A stretch of DNA of 64,000 nucleotides from Siphonodentalium dalli (taxonomy: Eukaryota; Mollusca; Scaphopoda; Gadilida; Siphonodentaliidae). This document shows positions 1 through 10,876 of the stretch, in pieces; position 1 is the stretch's first letter, and the number at the start of each line of letters is the position of its first letter. The DNA is taken from assembly GCA_032622095.1 (NCBI GenBank), contig CP136061.1, forward strand, positions 257,394,077 through 257,458,076, written 5' to 3'. The notes under the pieces were generated by a model. The model was not told where the DNA came from. It worked only from the letters and a program-made list of their open reading frames with translations, and ran no database searches. A program made the translations under genes and the position numbers.

Positions 1-80
1 TATGCGAGGCGACCTATGGTCGACTCGCATATATAAGAGAATGCATTGGCACAGGGCCCTTCTGTTGGGTAAAGGGTTAA
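1..80 (-). mobile_element. TTAA-1 miniature element, right part (cut by window edge)
   Basis: Half of the hairpin cassette (GCGAGGCGACCTATGG, then TATATAAGAGAATGCATTGG) followed by CTGTTGGGTAAAGGG and TTAA. In complete copies elsewhere TTAA-1 begins TTAACCCTTTACCCAACA and ends with the inverse. TTAA target duplication plus a CCCTT start is typical of piggyBac-type non-autonomous elements; no transposase is present. Confidence 0.8.
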
Positions 81-375
81 AGGTGGATTATCTCTTTGTA
101 AACATGTATTATATAGTTACCGGGGTATAAAGGTGGATTATCTCTTTGTAAACATGTATTATATAGTTACCGGGGTATAAAGGTGGATTATCTCTTTGTA
201 AACATGTATTATATAGTTACCGGGGTATAAAGGTGGATTATCTCTGTAAACATGTTTTATATAGTTACCGGGGTATAAAGGTGGATTATCTCTTTGTAAA
301 CATGTTTTATATAGTTACCGGGGTATAAAGGTGGATTATCTCTGTAACATGTTTTATATAGTTACCGGGGTATAA
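79..375. repeat. Minisatellite, about 50-bp unit, six copies
   Basis: Tandem units of AAGGTGGATTATCTCTTTG, AACATGTATTATATAGTTA and CCGGGGTAT. Copies 4 and 6 carry small deletions (TCTCTGTAAAC, TCTCTGTAAC). The same motifs recur in the 135-bp satellite at the right end of the window, where the unit is longer, so this is a shortened form of that satellite. It abuts the TTAA of the preceding element. Confidence 0.9.
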
Positions 376-1913
376 AATATTAGATCTGAATCGAGGACTC
401 CTGTCCTGAAATGCTTCTATCGATTAATATTGATTTTGTTTCAAATATTTTCTGGTCTAAAAAGGTGTGTTTGTTTAGCTAACGAACAATAGTGGTTACT
501 GTTAATAGAGACCAGAAATTTTATTGTGTAATTTTTCACAAATAAACGTTAATTATGCTCATCGCTTATGACTGTTCTAAAACAATACACCAAATAAATC
601 TGGGACATTTGATGTTCAGTGCATAGCCATAGGAACAGCCTAATGCTCTCTATCGCTATATGGTATCAACCGAATGGTCTGTTCTAAAAATAGACAAATA
701 AAGTGTCCCAATTAATCGTCTCATATCATAATAAAATATTCAAAATAAATAATATTAAATAATATTAATTGATATAATAAATAATATTAATTGATATAAG
801 CCTTTTCGGACAGTGGTCGATCTTCAGTTCATATTTATTATTATCCATCCCTTAACTAACACTATTTCTGATTCGGCAAAAGCCATCACGTTATAATCTG
901 GGAAAAAGTCATATTGGACTCCCGAAAGTCATATTGGACTCCCAAGTGTGCAAATATGACTTTTTATCGGGACTCCGTGACGTCACAACTTAACTCTATT
1001 GCGAAATGAATCTGTGAAATTGGGTGCGAACGCAAAACTGGTGGATTTAACAGACGTTTCACTTCTGCAATGAGTTTTTTTCAACTTCTGTGTTTACTGT
1101 TCCAAATCATGCTTTATGATGATCAAATAAGGCTTTTATAGAGAATTAAGCGCCGACAAATACCAAAAACAACAGTTTTATTCCCAAAATTTGGATAAAC
1201 ATACAGATGGATAATAAAAATGTCATTATACAATGATGTACAGTATGTGTTTTTCTTGTACTTGTCCTGGTTGTGGTGAAAAGTCATATTGGACTCGACA
1301 CTTTAATATATAGTTGACTATTTTAGTGTCCCTGTGATATACTACACAATGTGTACCCAAGAAAAAGCATTGCTTGTGTGCACACCCGTGGTTTAGGGCT
1401 GCATGCATGACCCTCGCTTCTGCAGCATTCCTAGCAACACTTGAATAATATAACAACATTGAGGATGAACGTGTCACGTTGTACTCATTAGGGCGTATTG
1501 ATTCTCTTCGGTAATGCTGTCTTCCGAGCTCAGATTGTTCCTCATCATCATGAAACAGATACTTTAATTTGCAGGGGGAAGCCTTTTATATCCAGGTCCT
1601 TTAGCGCGTTTATCGCTGTCTGCAACAAGAGCTCATGTATATATAGTAAACAAGAGGTGCTATTTTTATACCGCCTCATTTCAAAGGAAATGGGAGAATA
1701 CTGAATTTAGGGACTATCCTTCGTAGCACTAGCAGGGGCACCAGAGCAGGGGGCATGGGATTCTATGCTCTCATTCAAGGAGGGTACAGGGGAGGGGCAC
1801 TATTGCCCTTTGCCAGTACTCCAACCAGTGTCCCTGTATAAGCTTGTAAATTAATGGCACAATCTTACTTCCTTGTTACTCATTTTAACCCAGATGGTCC
1901 AAGGTGATGTCAT
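376..1913. other. Non-coding, no recognised gene
   Basis: AT-rich sequence. A short duplication of an AATAATATTAATTGATATA motif lies near 745-800. The phrase AAGTCATATTGGACTC occurs at about 906, 926 and 1281, with an inverted copy near 955-975, so a small foldback may be present. No credible reading frame or RNA gene was seen. Confidence 0.5.
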
Positions 1914-2645
1914 TTATAACTTATAAATAAATATCTGGGTGAATTATAATGTAACAATAATTATCTGGTATCAATTATAACTTCTAGATAAACATCATGG
2001 TGAATTATAATGTAACATATCTGGTATCAATTATAACTTCTAGATAAACATCATGGTGAATTATAATGTAACATATCTGGTATCAATTATAACTTCTAGA
2101 TAAACATCATGGTGAATTATAATGTAACATATCTGGTATCAATTATAACTTCTAGATGAACATCATGGTGAATTATAATGTAACATATCTGGTATCAATT
2201 ATAACTTCTAGATAAACATCATGGTGAATTATAATGTAACATATCTGGTATCAATTATAACCTCTAGATAAACATCATGGTGAATTATAATGTAACATAT
2301 CTGGTATCAATTATAACTTCTAGATAAACATCATGGTGAATTATAATGTAACATATCTGGTATCAATTATAACCTCTAGATAAACATCATGGTGAATTAT
2401 AATGTAACATATCTGGTATCAATTATAACCTCTAGATAAACATCATGGTGAATTATAATGTAACATATCTGGTATCAATTATAACCTCTAGATAAACATC
2501 ATGGTGAATTATAATGTAACATATCTGGTATCAATTATAACCTCTAGATAAACATCATGGTGAATTATAATGTAACATATCTGGTATCAATTATAACCTC
2601 TAGATAAACATCATGGTGAATAATGTAACATATCTGGTATCAATT
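1914..2645. repeat. Minisatellite, 56-bp unit, about 12 copies
   Basis: Repeats of TTATAACTTCTAGATAAACA, TCATGGTGAATTATAATG and TAACATATCTGGTATCAA. Starts 2031 and 2087 are 56 bp apart. The first units are divergent and the middle ones nearly identical, differing mainly at CTTC versus CCTC. The last unit lacks a few bases. Tandem-repeat expansion, non-coding. Confidence 0.95.
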
Positions 2646-2858
2646 AGATAGTGTGAATTGTGAATCCCCAAAATATTAATAATAGGTTTTGTGTTATAAT
2701 ATTGCTACACTAACAATGCCATTCTGTGTTGTGTATTGTGCATCATGGGGTCTATATACCAATACTAAATCATTATTGTTATACTTATGAAAAGTATCGG
2801 ATATTGACAGGTGCCCTTAAAATATGGTATGCCCCCCTTGCCCTTTCCATCGTCCCTC

Positions 2859-3291
2859 GGCTCAATGCTAAATGTATTCCTTTTTTTCCTAATTTAGATT
2901 ATGAAATAATACAGGCTCAATGCTAAATGTATCCCTTTTTTTCCTAATTTAGATTATGAAATAATACAGGCTCAATGCTAAATGTATCCCTTTTTTTCCT
3001 AATTTAGATTATTAAATAATACAGGCTCAATGCTAAATGTATTCCTTTTTTTCCTAATTTAGATTATTAAATAATACAGGCTCAATGCTAAATGTATCCC
3101 TTTTTTTCCTAATTTAGATTATTAAATAATACAGGCTCAATGATAAATGTATCCCTTTTTTTCCTAATTTAGATTATGAAATAATACAGGCTCAATGCTA
3201 AATGTATCCCTTTTTTTCCTAATTTAGATTATTAAATAATACAGGCTCAATGCTAAATGTATCCCTTTTTTTCCTAATTTAGATTATGAAA
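2859..3291. repeat. Minisatellite, 55-bp unit, about 8 copies
   Basis: Units of GGCTCAATGCTAAATGTAT, CCCTTTTTTTCCTAATTTAG and ATTATGAAATAATACA. Starts at 2914 and 2969 are 55 bp apart. Variants alternate ATTATGAAA with ATTATTAAA and ATCCC with ATTCC. It lies only about 210 bp after the 56-bp array but is unrelated in sequence. Confidence 0.95.
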
Positions 3292-3561
3292 TTGCCCAAT
3301 TTACCAAGATGATTGACTTCAATATGAGGATCCTCAAAATTTACTATAAATTATATAAATAATCACCAGCACCATCCATTAATGCCTGTCAAAATAAAAA
3401 ATAAATATTTTGAGCCTTTTGCAATTTTTACGCGAGTCCTGACTGAAACAAACGAAACAATATCAAATTTATCGAAAAATATACGTAACAAAACATTTGT
3501 TATTTAATATATGCTTGCCTATAAAATAACTTGAAATTACTGAAACGTAAATCGCCGTATG

Positions 3562-3698
3562 TACAGTAATGCCCTAAATAATCGTCTCCTTAACCACAGC
3601 AGAAGTATGGGTAACAAGCCATATTTCCAACTAAATCCTGAAAAGTTACCCATAATTCTGCTGTGGTTAAGGAGTCGATTATTTAGGGCATTACTGTA
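3562..3698. mobile_element. TA foldback element (FB-TA), internally deleted
   Basis: Begins TACAGTAATGCCCTAAATAA and ends with the inverse ATTTAGGGCATTACTGTA. The arms are inverted repeats, but the middle is shorter than in the full 200-bp copies (for example 32775-32991). TA at both ends plus CAGT termini fit a Tc1/mariner-type miniature element; this is inference because no transposase is present. Confidence 0.85.
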
Positions 3699-4032
3699 AT
3701 TAGTACTCTAGCTTCGCACAGGATCTGTTAGTTTCAAGTCATAACCCAATTTCTTGAAAATTTAAGTTTTGAAAACCTTGTTATGATTTTTGAGAGATCA
3801 AATGAGTCATGTGCACATGACCTTTAATATGCAAGGGAATAACAAATTGGGGCTCATAGGACATCAGTATACTAATGTTAATATAATTTAATACGCCTGC
3901 AGGTTGTGTCTCAGACTCTCATGTAAAGACTTTAGCTCCTTTATAGTGATTATCATTGAGATTGGCTGACTTTTAGATGGGTGTAAGCACTATTAAAGCA
4001 CTGTATTTTAAAAGCATCTTGTCAATACAGAT

Positions 4033-4338
4033 TTAACCTCTTCGCTGCTATGACATCCGTAACTATTATGGATGTAAAAGTGCACGCTGTGTGCTATATG
4101 GTCCGTAGGTATTATACGGACCTACTTCAGAATACAAACAGTAGGCCATTATACATAACTCGAACTTGGTGCATTGGAATAACTGTGTTTCAAACAGTGT
4201 ATGATGTTCCACGATTGTGAACGATAATAGCCTATCAACTGAGTCAGTTTTATGGTTGTGATATTCCCGTTATAATTTCCCACTGAAAATGGCAATAACA
4301 GTCTAGCACATAACGTCATTTAGCAGCAAAGAGGTTAA
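4033..4338. mobile_element. TTAA-4 miniature element
   Basis: TTAA on both sides of inverted ends CCTCTTCGCTGCTA and TAGCAGCAAAGAGG (one mismatch). 306 bp, AT-rich, with an internal short inverted repeat around GGTCCGTAGG/ATACGGACC. It has no hairpin cassette of the TTAA-1/2/3 kind. piggyBac-like by target site and termini. Confidence 0.8.
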
Positions 4339-4496
4339 AAAGGCTGCTTGATGACGGTAATATTGTAGTATAATTTAGAAATAAAAGTTACCAAACTATG
4401 AATTCCCTCAAGAATATACTAATAGTATAGTATAATAATAGTATGAATGTGATATTACCCACAAAACACTTTGTGTGAGCTGATCATTTGTTAATA

Positions 4497-5907
4497 TACA
4501 GTAATGCCCTAAATAATCGACTCCTTAACCACAGGTGAATTATGGGTAATTTTTGTTCCCCGAAAAATTTATTTTCGGGGGACTATAGAAATGGGCTCTG
4601 TCCGTCCGTCCGTCCGTGTTTACTAATGACTACTTATGTGGCTAAGATTGTGTAAAATGGATATTTATGTGCATAACTTCCGTTGCGTGGCTAGCCACGT
4701 AACAGCTTTCAGATGGATGTTCTAAAATGATCTATTTGGCCTAATCAGCTTATTTAATTTTGTAGTCACTCAAAATTTGGAGAACAAAAAGTCCATCGAT
4801 TTAGACATCCATGACCCGTCAATAGGAGATGTCGGACACTGACAAGACATTTATGTGGCTAGCCACCCAATCACGGACCTGTCCGTTTCTCCTATTCCAC
4901 TGTCCCAGTTGCTGTGAGCAAGTTTTTGAGTTTTAATCAGCTTCTTCTGCTATAATTCCAACATGTTATGAATCCATAATCTGGAGTTTTATCACTATCT
5001 ACTACTTGATAGCCACTTAAAATTTTATGGCTACTTGAGAAGCCACATAAAAACTAAAGCCACATTACCATTTCTAGCCACATATCTACCCATTTGTTGG
5101 TACGTCCGTTGGTCCATCCGTCCATCACACTTTTGAGTACCTTCATGGTGTAATCATCTCCTCCTACAGATTTCATCCCAGAGATTTGAAACTTCAGAAT
5201 ATTGCCCATATATTGAAGATGTGCTACATGTATATAGAGGACGAAAAAATATTTTTTGACGGAGCTATTGACCCTTTTTGACTTAGAAAATTTCAACATT
5301 TTTTATAATTTTCAGTATGAGGGTACCTTCATGGTGTAACAACTCCTCCTACAGATTTCAATCTTTAGATTTGAAACTTCAGAATATTGTTGCCCATATA
5401 TTAAAGATGTGCTACATGTATATAGATGACGGAAAAATTATTTTTTGACAGAGTTATTAACCCTTTTCGACTTAGAATATTTCAAAATTTTTTATAATTA
5501 TCTGTATGAGGGTACCTTCATGGTGTAATCAACTCCTCCTACAGTTTTGATCGTAGATAGTTGAAACTTCCGAGTATTGTTACCCACATATTGGAGATGT
5601 GCAGCATGTATATAGATGACGGAAAAATTATTTGTTTATGGAGTTATTAACCCTTTTCAACATTTTAATTTCTTTAACAAAGCGGCATCGACATGCCACG
5701 TTTTCGGGGGACACTGGTCGGCTGACCTTTTATTCAGGATTTAGTCGGAAATATGGCTTGTTGCTATTCATCGGAAAGCTCTGACTTAGAGCTTTACGAT
5801 GAATGGCAACAAGCCATATTTATGGCTAAATCAGCTGATAAATCCTGAAAAATTTCCCATAATTCTGCTGTGGTTTAGAAGTTGATTATGTAGGACATAT
5901 AACTGTA
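4497..5907. mobile_element. FB-TA foldback element interrupted by a CCCCG element
   Basis: The left arm starts TACAGTAATGCCCTAAATAA at 4497 and stops near 4550. The remainder (CAGGATTTAGTCGGAAATAT, then the second arm) resumes at about 5734 and ends AACTGTA at 5907. Joining the parts would give one ordinary FB-TA element, so the roughly 1.2 kb between them is a later insertion. The right arm is the more diverged of the two. Confidence 0.8.
4552..5733 (+). mobile_element. CCCCG foldback element H, copy 1
   Basis: Opens with a palindrome (CCCCGAAAAATTTATTTTCG, GGG), then GACTATAGAAATGGGC and a GTCC run, and closes with TTTTCGGGGGACACTGGTC. The body holds three imperfect units of about 190 bp, each with GTACCTTCATGGTGTAATCA and ACATGTATATAGATGACGG. 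A second segment rich in GTGGCTAGCCAC motifs (about 4620-5100) is absent from copy 2 and looks like an insertion with ATGTGGCTA ends. No coding capacity seen. Confidence 0.7.
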
Positions 5908-6152
5908 ATTCCACCTCTCATCCACCAATTTAAGAAATATGATGGCAATGAGAGTGTTAACATAGCTTATGTTGAGAGCTCCCTCACAGTGTACTAGGGG
6001 CAATACACACTGACATTTCCGAGATCTGCACAGCTCAGGTACTTAACATGGTGCAAAGAACACCTTGCCATCCGACTGGAATCAGATTCTGATTTGTCGA
6101 TAAGATTATAAGAATTGTTAGCCAGGATTCTTATTATTATGGACTCGGTGAT

Positions 6153-6602
6153 CAAGCCTGCAAATAACGTGTCTGTCTGTCATTTGCAGAATGAGGTCCC
6201 CAGAGGGTGAATTTAGTGATGCTATCCCGCATAGCGGGCTAGCATCACCAAATTCACCCTCTGGAGACCTCATTCTGCTTAGGCCTCGTCTTCTGGGAAG
6301 TATCTACTGTATCAAATTAACATTGGTTTTAGTTACTTTTTCCCTTCTGGGAAGTTTTATATCCCCTAATTTGCAGAAGATAAAATACATAATCGAGGTG
6401 CCCAATGGGTGAACATCACCAACTTCAACTGGGAACTTCATTCTTATTCTAGGTCTACCATAGCAGTTGATGGCCTAAGCAGAATGAAGTCCCCAGAGGG
6501 TGAATTTAGTGATGCTAGCCCGCTATATGCGGGATAGCGTCACTAAATTCACCCTCTGGGGACCTCATTCTGCAAACGACAGACACGCTATTTGCAGGCT
6601 TG
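6153..6602. mobile_element. hAT-like miniature element (family D), full length
   Basis: CAAGCC and GGCTTG ends, then a GTGTCTGT stretch. Near each end is a hairpin whose arms read GAGGTCCCCAGAGGGTGAAT and its inverse. The centre has GTTTTAGTTACTTTTTCCC and a second weak inverted repeat. Two other copies (32386 and 43184) have clean 8-bp target duplications, typical of hAT elements. This copy has no clear duplication left. Confidence 0.8.
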
Positions 6603-6686
6603 TTTACATAGAAAGAGCTTTTCATGGCCATCATCGGGAATTATAAGCCATCTGCTAATGGTCAGATTTGTCCACTACATGTATAT

Positions 6687-6983
6687 TTAACCCTTTCAGT
6701 GCCAGGGCCGATCTCATCGGCCCTAGATTACGGTCTGTAAAATCGGCCCTAAAAAAATCAAAAAAATCACCAAGTATTCATAGTAATAAATTTGATGCCC
6801 ATGAAAACTAAGATTCCCTGGCACTAAACCTACAAAATAAGTCTGTTGATGAAAAATTGTTAGGCCAATGCATTCTCTTATATATGCGAGGCGACCTATG
6901 GTCGACTCGCATATATAAGAGAATGCATTGGCACAGGGTATATGGGTTGATACAAAAATTGGACCTGGCACTGAAAGGGTTAA
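6687..6983 (+). mobile_element. TTAA-2 miniature element, short form
   Basis: TTAA, then CCCTTTCAGTGCCAGGGCCG at the left and CCTGGCACTGAAAGGG plus TTAA at the right. One hairpin cassette sits near the right end. Compared with the 473-bp copy at 62460 the TTTTGGGTTGAATT segment is missing. piggyBac-like; no coding sequence. Confidence 0.9.
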
Positions 6984-7244
6984 TTCACCTGTGTGGTTAT
7001 GCACATTATTTCTGAACAGAATTATGAAGTTTAATTCCAGGTCTCATCTTCCCATTTGTGGATGGATGAGAGGAATTATATGAATATTGGAGGGAAGAAA
7101 TATAAGGGAATGACTTCCCACCCTCAGTATTCACTCCCTTGTTCTAGATTGTCAAAATTGCTCTCACTCGGCACGTCACTATACGAACAGATTATGTTAA
7201 AACTCTCATTCTCGAAGATTTCTGAGCGGAATTATGAAGTATAA

Positions 7245-7344
7245 TTAACCCTTAAACCCAACAGAACGGCCCTGTGCCAATGCATTCTCTTATATATGCG
7301 AGTTGACCAAAGGTCGCCTCGCATATATAAGAGAATGCATTGGC
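7245..7344 (-). mobile_element. TTAA-1 element, left fragment
   Basis: TTAACCCTTAAACCCAACAG followed by one full hairpin cassette and GGC. It stops exactly at the TTAA inside the GGCTTAACACATT stretch of the consensus, where the next TTAA-1 copy begins. This looks like insertion of one copy into the internal TTAA of another, with the rest of the older copy lost. Confidence 0.75.
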
Positions 7345-7750
7345 TTAACCCTTTACCCAACAGAACGGCCCTGTGCCAATGCATTCTCTTATATATGCGA
7401 GTCGACCATAGGTCGCCTCGCATATATAAGAGAATGCATTGGCTTAACACATTAAAAATTATAAAATTGTTAAAGAATGTAAGAAAAAATGGTAAAAAGT
7501 GTTAAAAAAAGGATTTTTTTTAGGCCAATGCATTCTCTTATATATGTGAGGCGACCTATGGTCGACTCGCATATATAAGATAATGCATTGGCACAGGGCA
7601 TAACTGTAACCATCACAATGTGGTCAAGGAGCCGGTTCCAATGATATCCATATTTGTATGGTTCTATTGAGACAGACCGAAGATATTTTAGGCTGTTGCA
7701 ATGAAGCTTTATTTGGCCAGTTTTGGCCGGTTTGTTGGGTAAAGGGTTAA
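7345..7750 (-). mobile_element. TTAA-1 miniature element, complete
   Basis: Inverted ends CCCTTTACCCAACA and TGTTGGGTAAAGGG flanked by TTAA. Order: hairpin cassette, AT-rich spacer (AACACATTAAAAATTATAAA), second cassette, then a unique segment with CCATATTTGTATGG and AGGCTGTTG. About 400 bp, the typical length of the family. Confidence 0.9.
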
Positions 7751-7802
7751 TACTTATTGGATTAAAAATGGTGATGTTGGGGTGTAAATTGAACTTGAGC
7801 CA

Positions 7803-8290
7803 TCATAACTTCTCCCTGATGACAGTGCACTTCTCCCTAATAACAGTTCACTTCTCCCTGATGACAGTCCACTTCTCCCTGATGACAGTCCACTTCTCCC
7901 TGATGACAGTCCACTTCTCCCTGATGACAGTCCACTTCTCCCTGATGACAGTCCACTTCTCCCTAATAACAGTCCACTTCTCCCTAATAACAGTCCACTT
8001 CTCCCTGATAACAGTCCACTTCTCCCTGATAACAGTCCACTTCTCCCTGATGACAGTCCACTTCTCCCTAATAACAGTCCACTTCTCTCTGATAACAGTC
8101 CACTTCTCCCTGATGACAGTCCACTTCTCCCTGATTAAAGTCCACTTCTCCCTGATAACAGTCCACTTCTCCCTGATAACAGTCCACTTCTCCCTGATAA
8201 CAGTCCACTTCTCCCTAATAACAGTCCACTTCTCCCTGATAACAGTCCACTTCTCCCTGATAACAGTCCACTTCTCCCTGATAACAGGGA
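7803..8290. repeat. Minisatellite, 21-bp unit, about 23 copies
   Basis: Unit CTTCTCCCTGATGACAGTCCA with variants (AATAACAG, GATAACAG). Because 21 is a multiple of three the array reads open as a heptapeptide repeat FSLMTVH over 194 codons. That frame is a by-product of the repeat period. The flank CTCCTAATTTAAAACCTC.AGGCCGGTTT resembles 16590-16620, so the array grew inside a dispersed repeat. Confidence 0.9.
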
Positions 8291-8439
8291 GAAGCGACTT
8301 CTCCTAATTTAAAACCTCTAGGCCGGTTTGTACCTGAGGCATGTAATAATACATGTATAGGTTTCTCAGGTAGATTAAAAACCAAGTAGCAACAAACATG
8401 CTATATAATTATGTGTTGAGGCATATTGAGGGACAAAGG

Positions 8440-8878
8440 GTCAGGTTACTACGTTTTCAACTTTTCGGTGAACAAAGACGAGGACCAGTTTATCGCACGG
8501 AATTTGACAAGAACTCTCTAAATTTCTGATTCATATGGAAGTAAAATTACATTTTAATGAATGATTTGCATCTCAAAGTTGATATAGCTGCTTTGTGAAT
8601 GAAAACTACTATCTAGCTGGCGTCTGTTATTGTTTTTGCGACTCTCATGTGACGTGTCTGTTTATTTCACCCGTCTGCCATTGTTTTTGCGACTCCTGTG
8701 TCTGTTTATTTCACCCGTCTGCCATTGTTTTTGCGACTCCTGTGTCTGTTTATTTCACTATCTAGCTGGCGTCTGTCTATACTCTCGTGTCTGTTTATTT
8801 CACACACCTAATGTCTCTTGTTGAATAGACTGATTCCTTGTCGAAATCTGCAAAATTCTGAAAAAGGAGTAACCTGAC
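8440..8878. mobile_element. Possible small TIR element
   Basis: An 11-bp perfect inverted repeat, GTCAGGTTACT at 8440-8450 and AGTAACCTGAC at 8868-8878, with further loose similarity just inside and outside. The interior holds about three tandem copies of TTTTTGCGACTCCTGTGTCT plus TTTATTTCACCCGTCTGCC (8630-8800). The target duplication is not clear. Non-coding. Confidence 0.4.
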
Positions 8879-9124
8879 GCCTCCAGCCATATTGAGGCAT
8901 ATTACATTTGTTCACTGGGTGACCAATCATTGGCAATGAACAGTAATTTAATCAGAGTAATTAAGGTAGTGGTCTCAGTGTAGGGTTCATTACTGCATAA
9001 AGGGTGTGAAGATATTCTAAATTCATACCGACAATATGTTTCAATCCATCCAATTTTTGCATGTGTTGACATTCCTACCTCTTGGGCTGCCCGTGTTGAG
9101 GTTCCACCCCTGGGAGTGCCCTGA

Positions 9125-9262
9125 GTTGCACTCTCTCACCTCACTCCCCCACACACATGAGGAATAACTGACATCTCCTCACATCCTCACCTCACTCCCC
9201 CACACACATGAGGAATAACTGACATCTTGTCACTTCCTCATCTCACTGATCCCACACACATG
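9125..9262. repeat. Short tandem repeat, about 50-bp unit, three copies
   Basis: Three consecutive imperfect copies of CCTCACCTCACTCCCCCACA plus CACATGAGGAATAACTGACA. The third is the most diverged. No gene is visible around it. Confidence 0.75.
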
Positions 9263-9517
9263 AGAAAGAACACACATTTCTTCAGCTTGCATGCCACTCT
9301 TCATATGTGACTCTTTAATTATTCAGATGGTATAATTTAATTATTACGTCTGGCAGAAAGTGGTTCCAGCACCCAATCATTGATGATGGAAGTTATCAAC
9401 ATGTTTTTTATTGTTAAATAAACACAGGTTCCAATCTCAAATCATTGATTTTGACTCCTCGATTCGACATTTGTGTGGGCGAGATTGATGGATTTAAAAA
9501 TGTACATACCTTGGGCA

Positions 9518-9720
9518 TCCAATGAATTTATATGTAAATTGGGATCCCACTTTAGCCGATGGGGTTAAATTGTAGACAAGTTCTTGTGAACTAGCCATTT
9601 TGGACTGGTTGGTACTTCCAATGAATTCATATTTAAATTAATTGTGAACCCATTTTAGTTGATAGGGTAAAATTGTATATACTACAAGTTCTTGAGAACT
9701 AGCTATTCAGGACTGATTTT
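9518..9720. repeat. Direct repeat, two copies of about 105 bp
   Basis: TCCAATGAATTTATATGTAA through GAACTAGCCATTTTGGACTG is followed by a second copy with CCAATGAATTCATATTTAAA and GAACTAGCTATTCAGGACTG. Diverged duplication, non-coding. Confidence 0.7.
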
Positions 9721-9929
9721 ACTGGATTCTTATAGCAATTTCCAATTTCTGCTAATCATTTTACAATGAAAAACATGTATTGGTAGGGAATTCTATACAA
9801 AATCTACCTAGTGCTGCAAAATGCTCTACAAAGATCTACAAATTAAAAAAATTAAATCGACCCCTGTAGCCACTTTGGACTGACAGATATAGAGGATTTC
9901 TAATGAGTCGCAACCCTATACAGAATTTA

Positions 9930-10346
9930 TTAACTCTTTCAGTGCCAGGGGCCGATCTCATCGGCCCTAATTTACATTTTTGTTTTTTTTAGATTTGGTT
10001 TGTTTTTTGGGTTGAATTTTTTTTGGGTATGCTTAAAAGCATGCTATAGCGAATTTAAAAACAAACTGGCTTAAACCTTAGGGACATGTATAACTCAAAA
10101 CTATCACCAAGTATTCATAGTAATAATTTTGATGCCCATGAAAAACGTAAGATTCCCTGGCACTAAACCTACAAAATAAGTTTTGTTAACGATTATAAGA
10201 AAAAATTATTAAAATTGTAAAAAATTGTAAAAAATAATAACAAATGAAAAATTGTTAGGCCAATGCATTCTCTTATATATAAGGGAATGCATTGGCACAG
10301 GGTATATGGGTTGATACAAAAATCGGACTTGGCACTGAAAGGTTAA
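9930..10346 (+). mobile_element. TTAA-2 miniature element, loop-deleted
   Basis: TTAACTCTTTCAGTGCCAGG on the left and TTGGCACTGAAAGG plus TTAA on the right. The body is full length, but the hairpin cassette has lost its tip: CATTCTCTTATATATAAGGG joins the two stem bases directly. The right TTAA is shared with the neighbouring TTAA-5 element. Confidence 0.9.
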
Positions 10347-10718
10347 AGACATATTATGTACTTGTTCAGGTGCGTGAAACTGATCAGTAAGAATTCAGTT
10401 GCTATGCCAACTTGAGGAATGTAGCATTCTACCAACATCACCGAAAATCTCAAGCAAATAGACCGTACCACTCCAAAGAAAACATTGTCCGAATTACGCT
10501 AAATTGTAAATATTTACTACTTGAATCGGGACGCATCTATCGGCGATAAACTAACAAAAACATTTCGCGATCGGCAGTCACAAATATTTAATTAATATAT
10601 AAGAACGACGGTGTGTGTTGTCAATTTAGATATAATTATTGTAAAAATAACTACTTTGAACAATATTATTCTCCATTTCTATTTGATAACCATACCGGAG
10701 TGTTTAACATCACTTTAA
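10343..10718 (-). mobile_element. TTAA-5 (family F) miniature element
   Basis: Reverse-oriented copy from TTAAAGACATATTATG to CACTCCGGTATGG-type sequence and CATCACTTTAA. TTAA occurs on both sides, and together with the preceding element the order is TTAA, TTAA-2, TTAA, F, TTAA. Target site TTAA with AG termini suits a Kolobok- or piggyBac-type element; which one is not decided. Confidence 0.85.
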
Positions 10719-10876
10719 CTCAGTGCACTAAATATGATTCAAGCCAAGCTTTAATTAGCAAGGATCGAATCCAAATTTAGTAGACGAGGTTAATAAATTA
10801 TGTATAGAATTGCGACAAATGTGAGATCCATTTTATCACATATGATTCCGAAAAAAACAACTTGAAATGGCTGGAG

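Larger units (their letters stand above)
9888..10850 (+). mobile_element. Foldback element E, split by two TTAA elements
   Basis: The left piece ATAGAGGATTTCTAATGAGT to CAGAATTTATTAA (9888-9933) and the right piece CTCAGTGCACTAAATATGAT to TTTTATCACATATGATT (10719-10850) align end to end with the uninterrupted E copies at 21789 and 44596. The junction sequence in the consensus is TTATCAACC; here it had become TTAAC, a target for the inserted elements. It is the oldest layer of this nest and the most diverged E copy. Confidence 0.8.

Noticed and set aside
6191-6412. Frames starting MRSPEGEFSDA at several loci
   Set aside because: They are translations of the family D hairpin arm; not genes.
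7723-8307. 194-codon plus-strand frame (FSLMTVH repeat) as a gene
   Set aside because: It is the 21-bp minisatellite read in frame; no ordinary coding sequence on either side.
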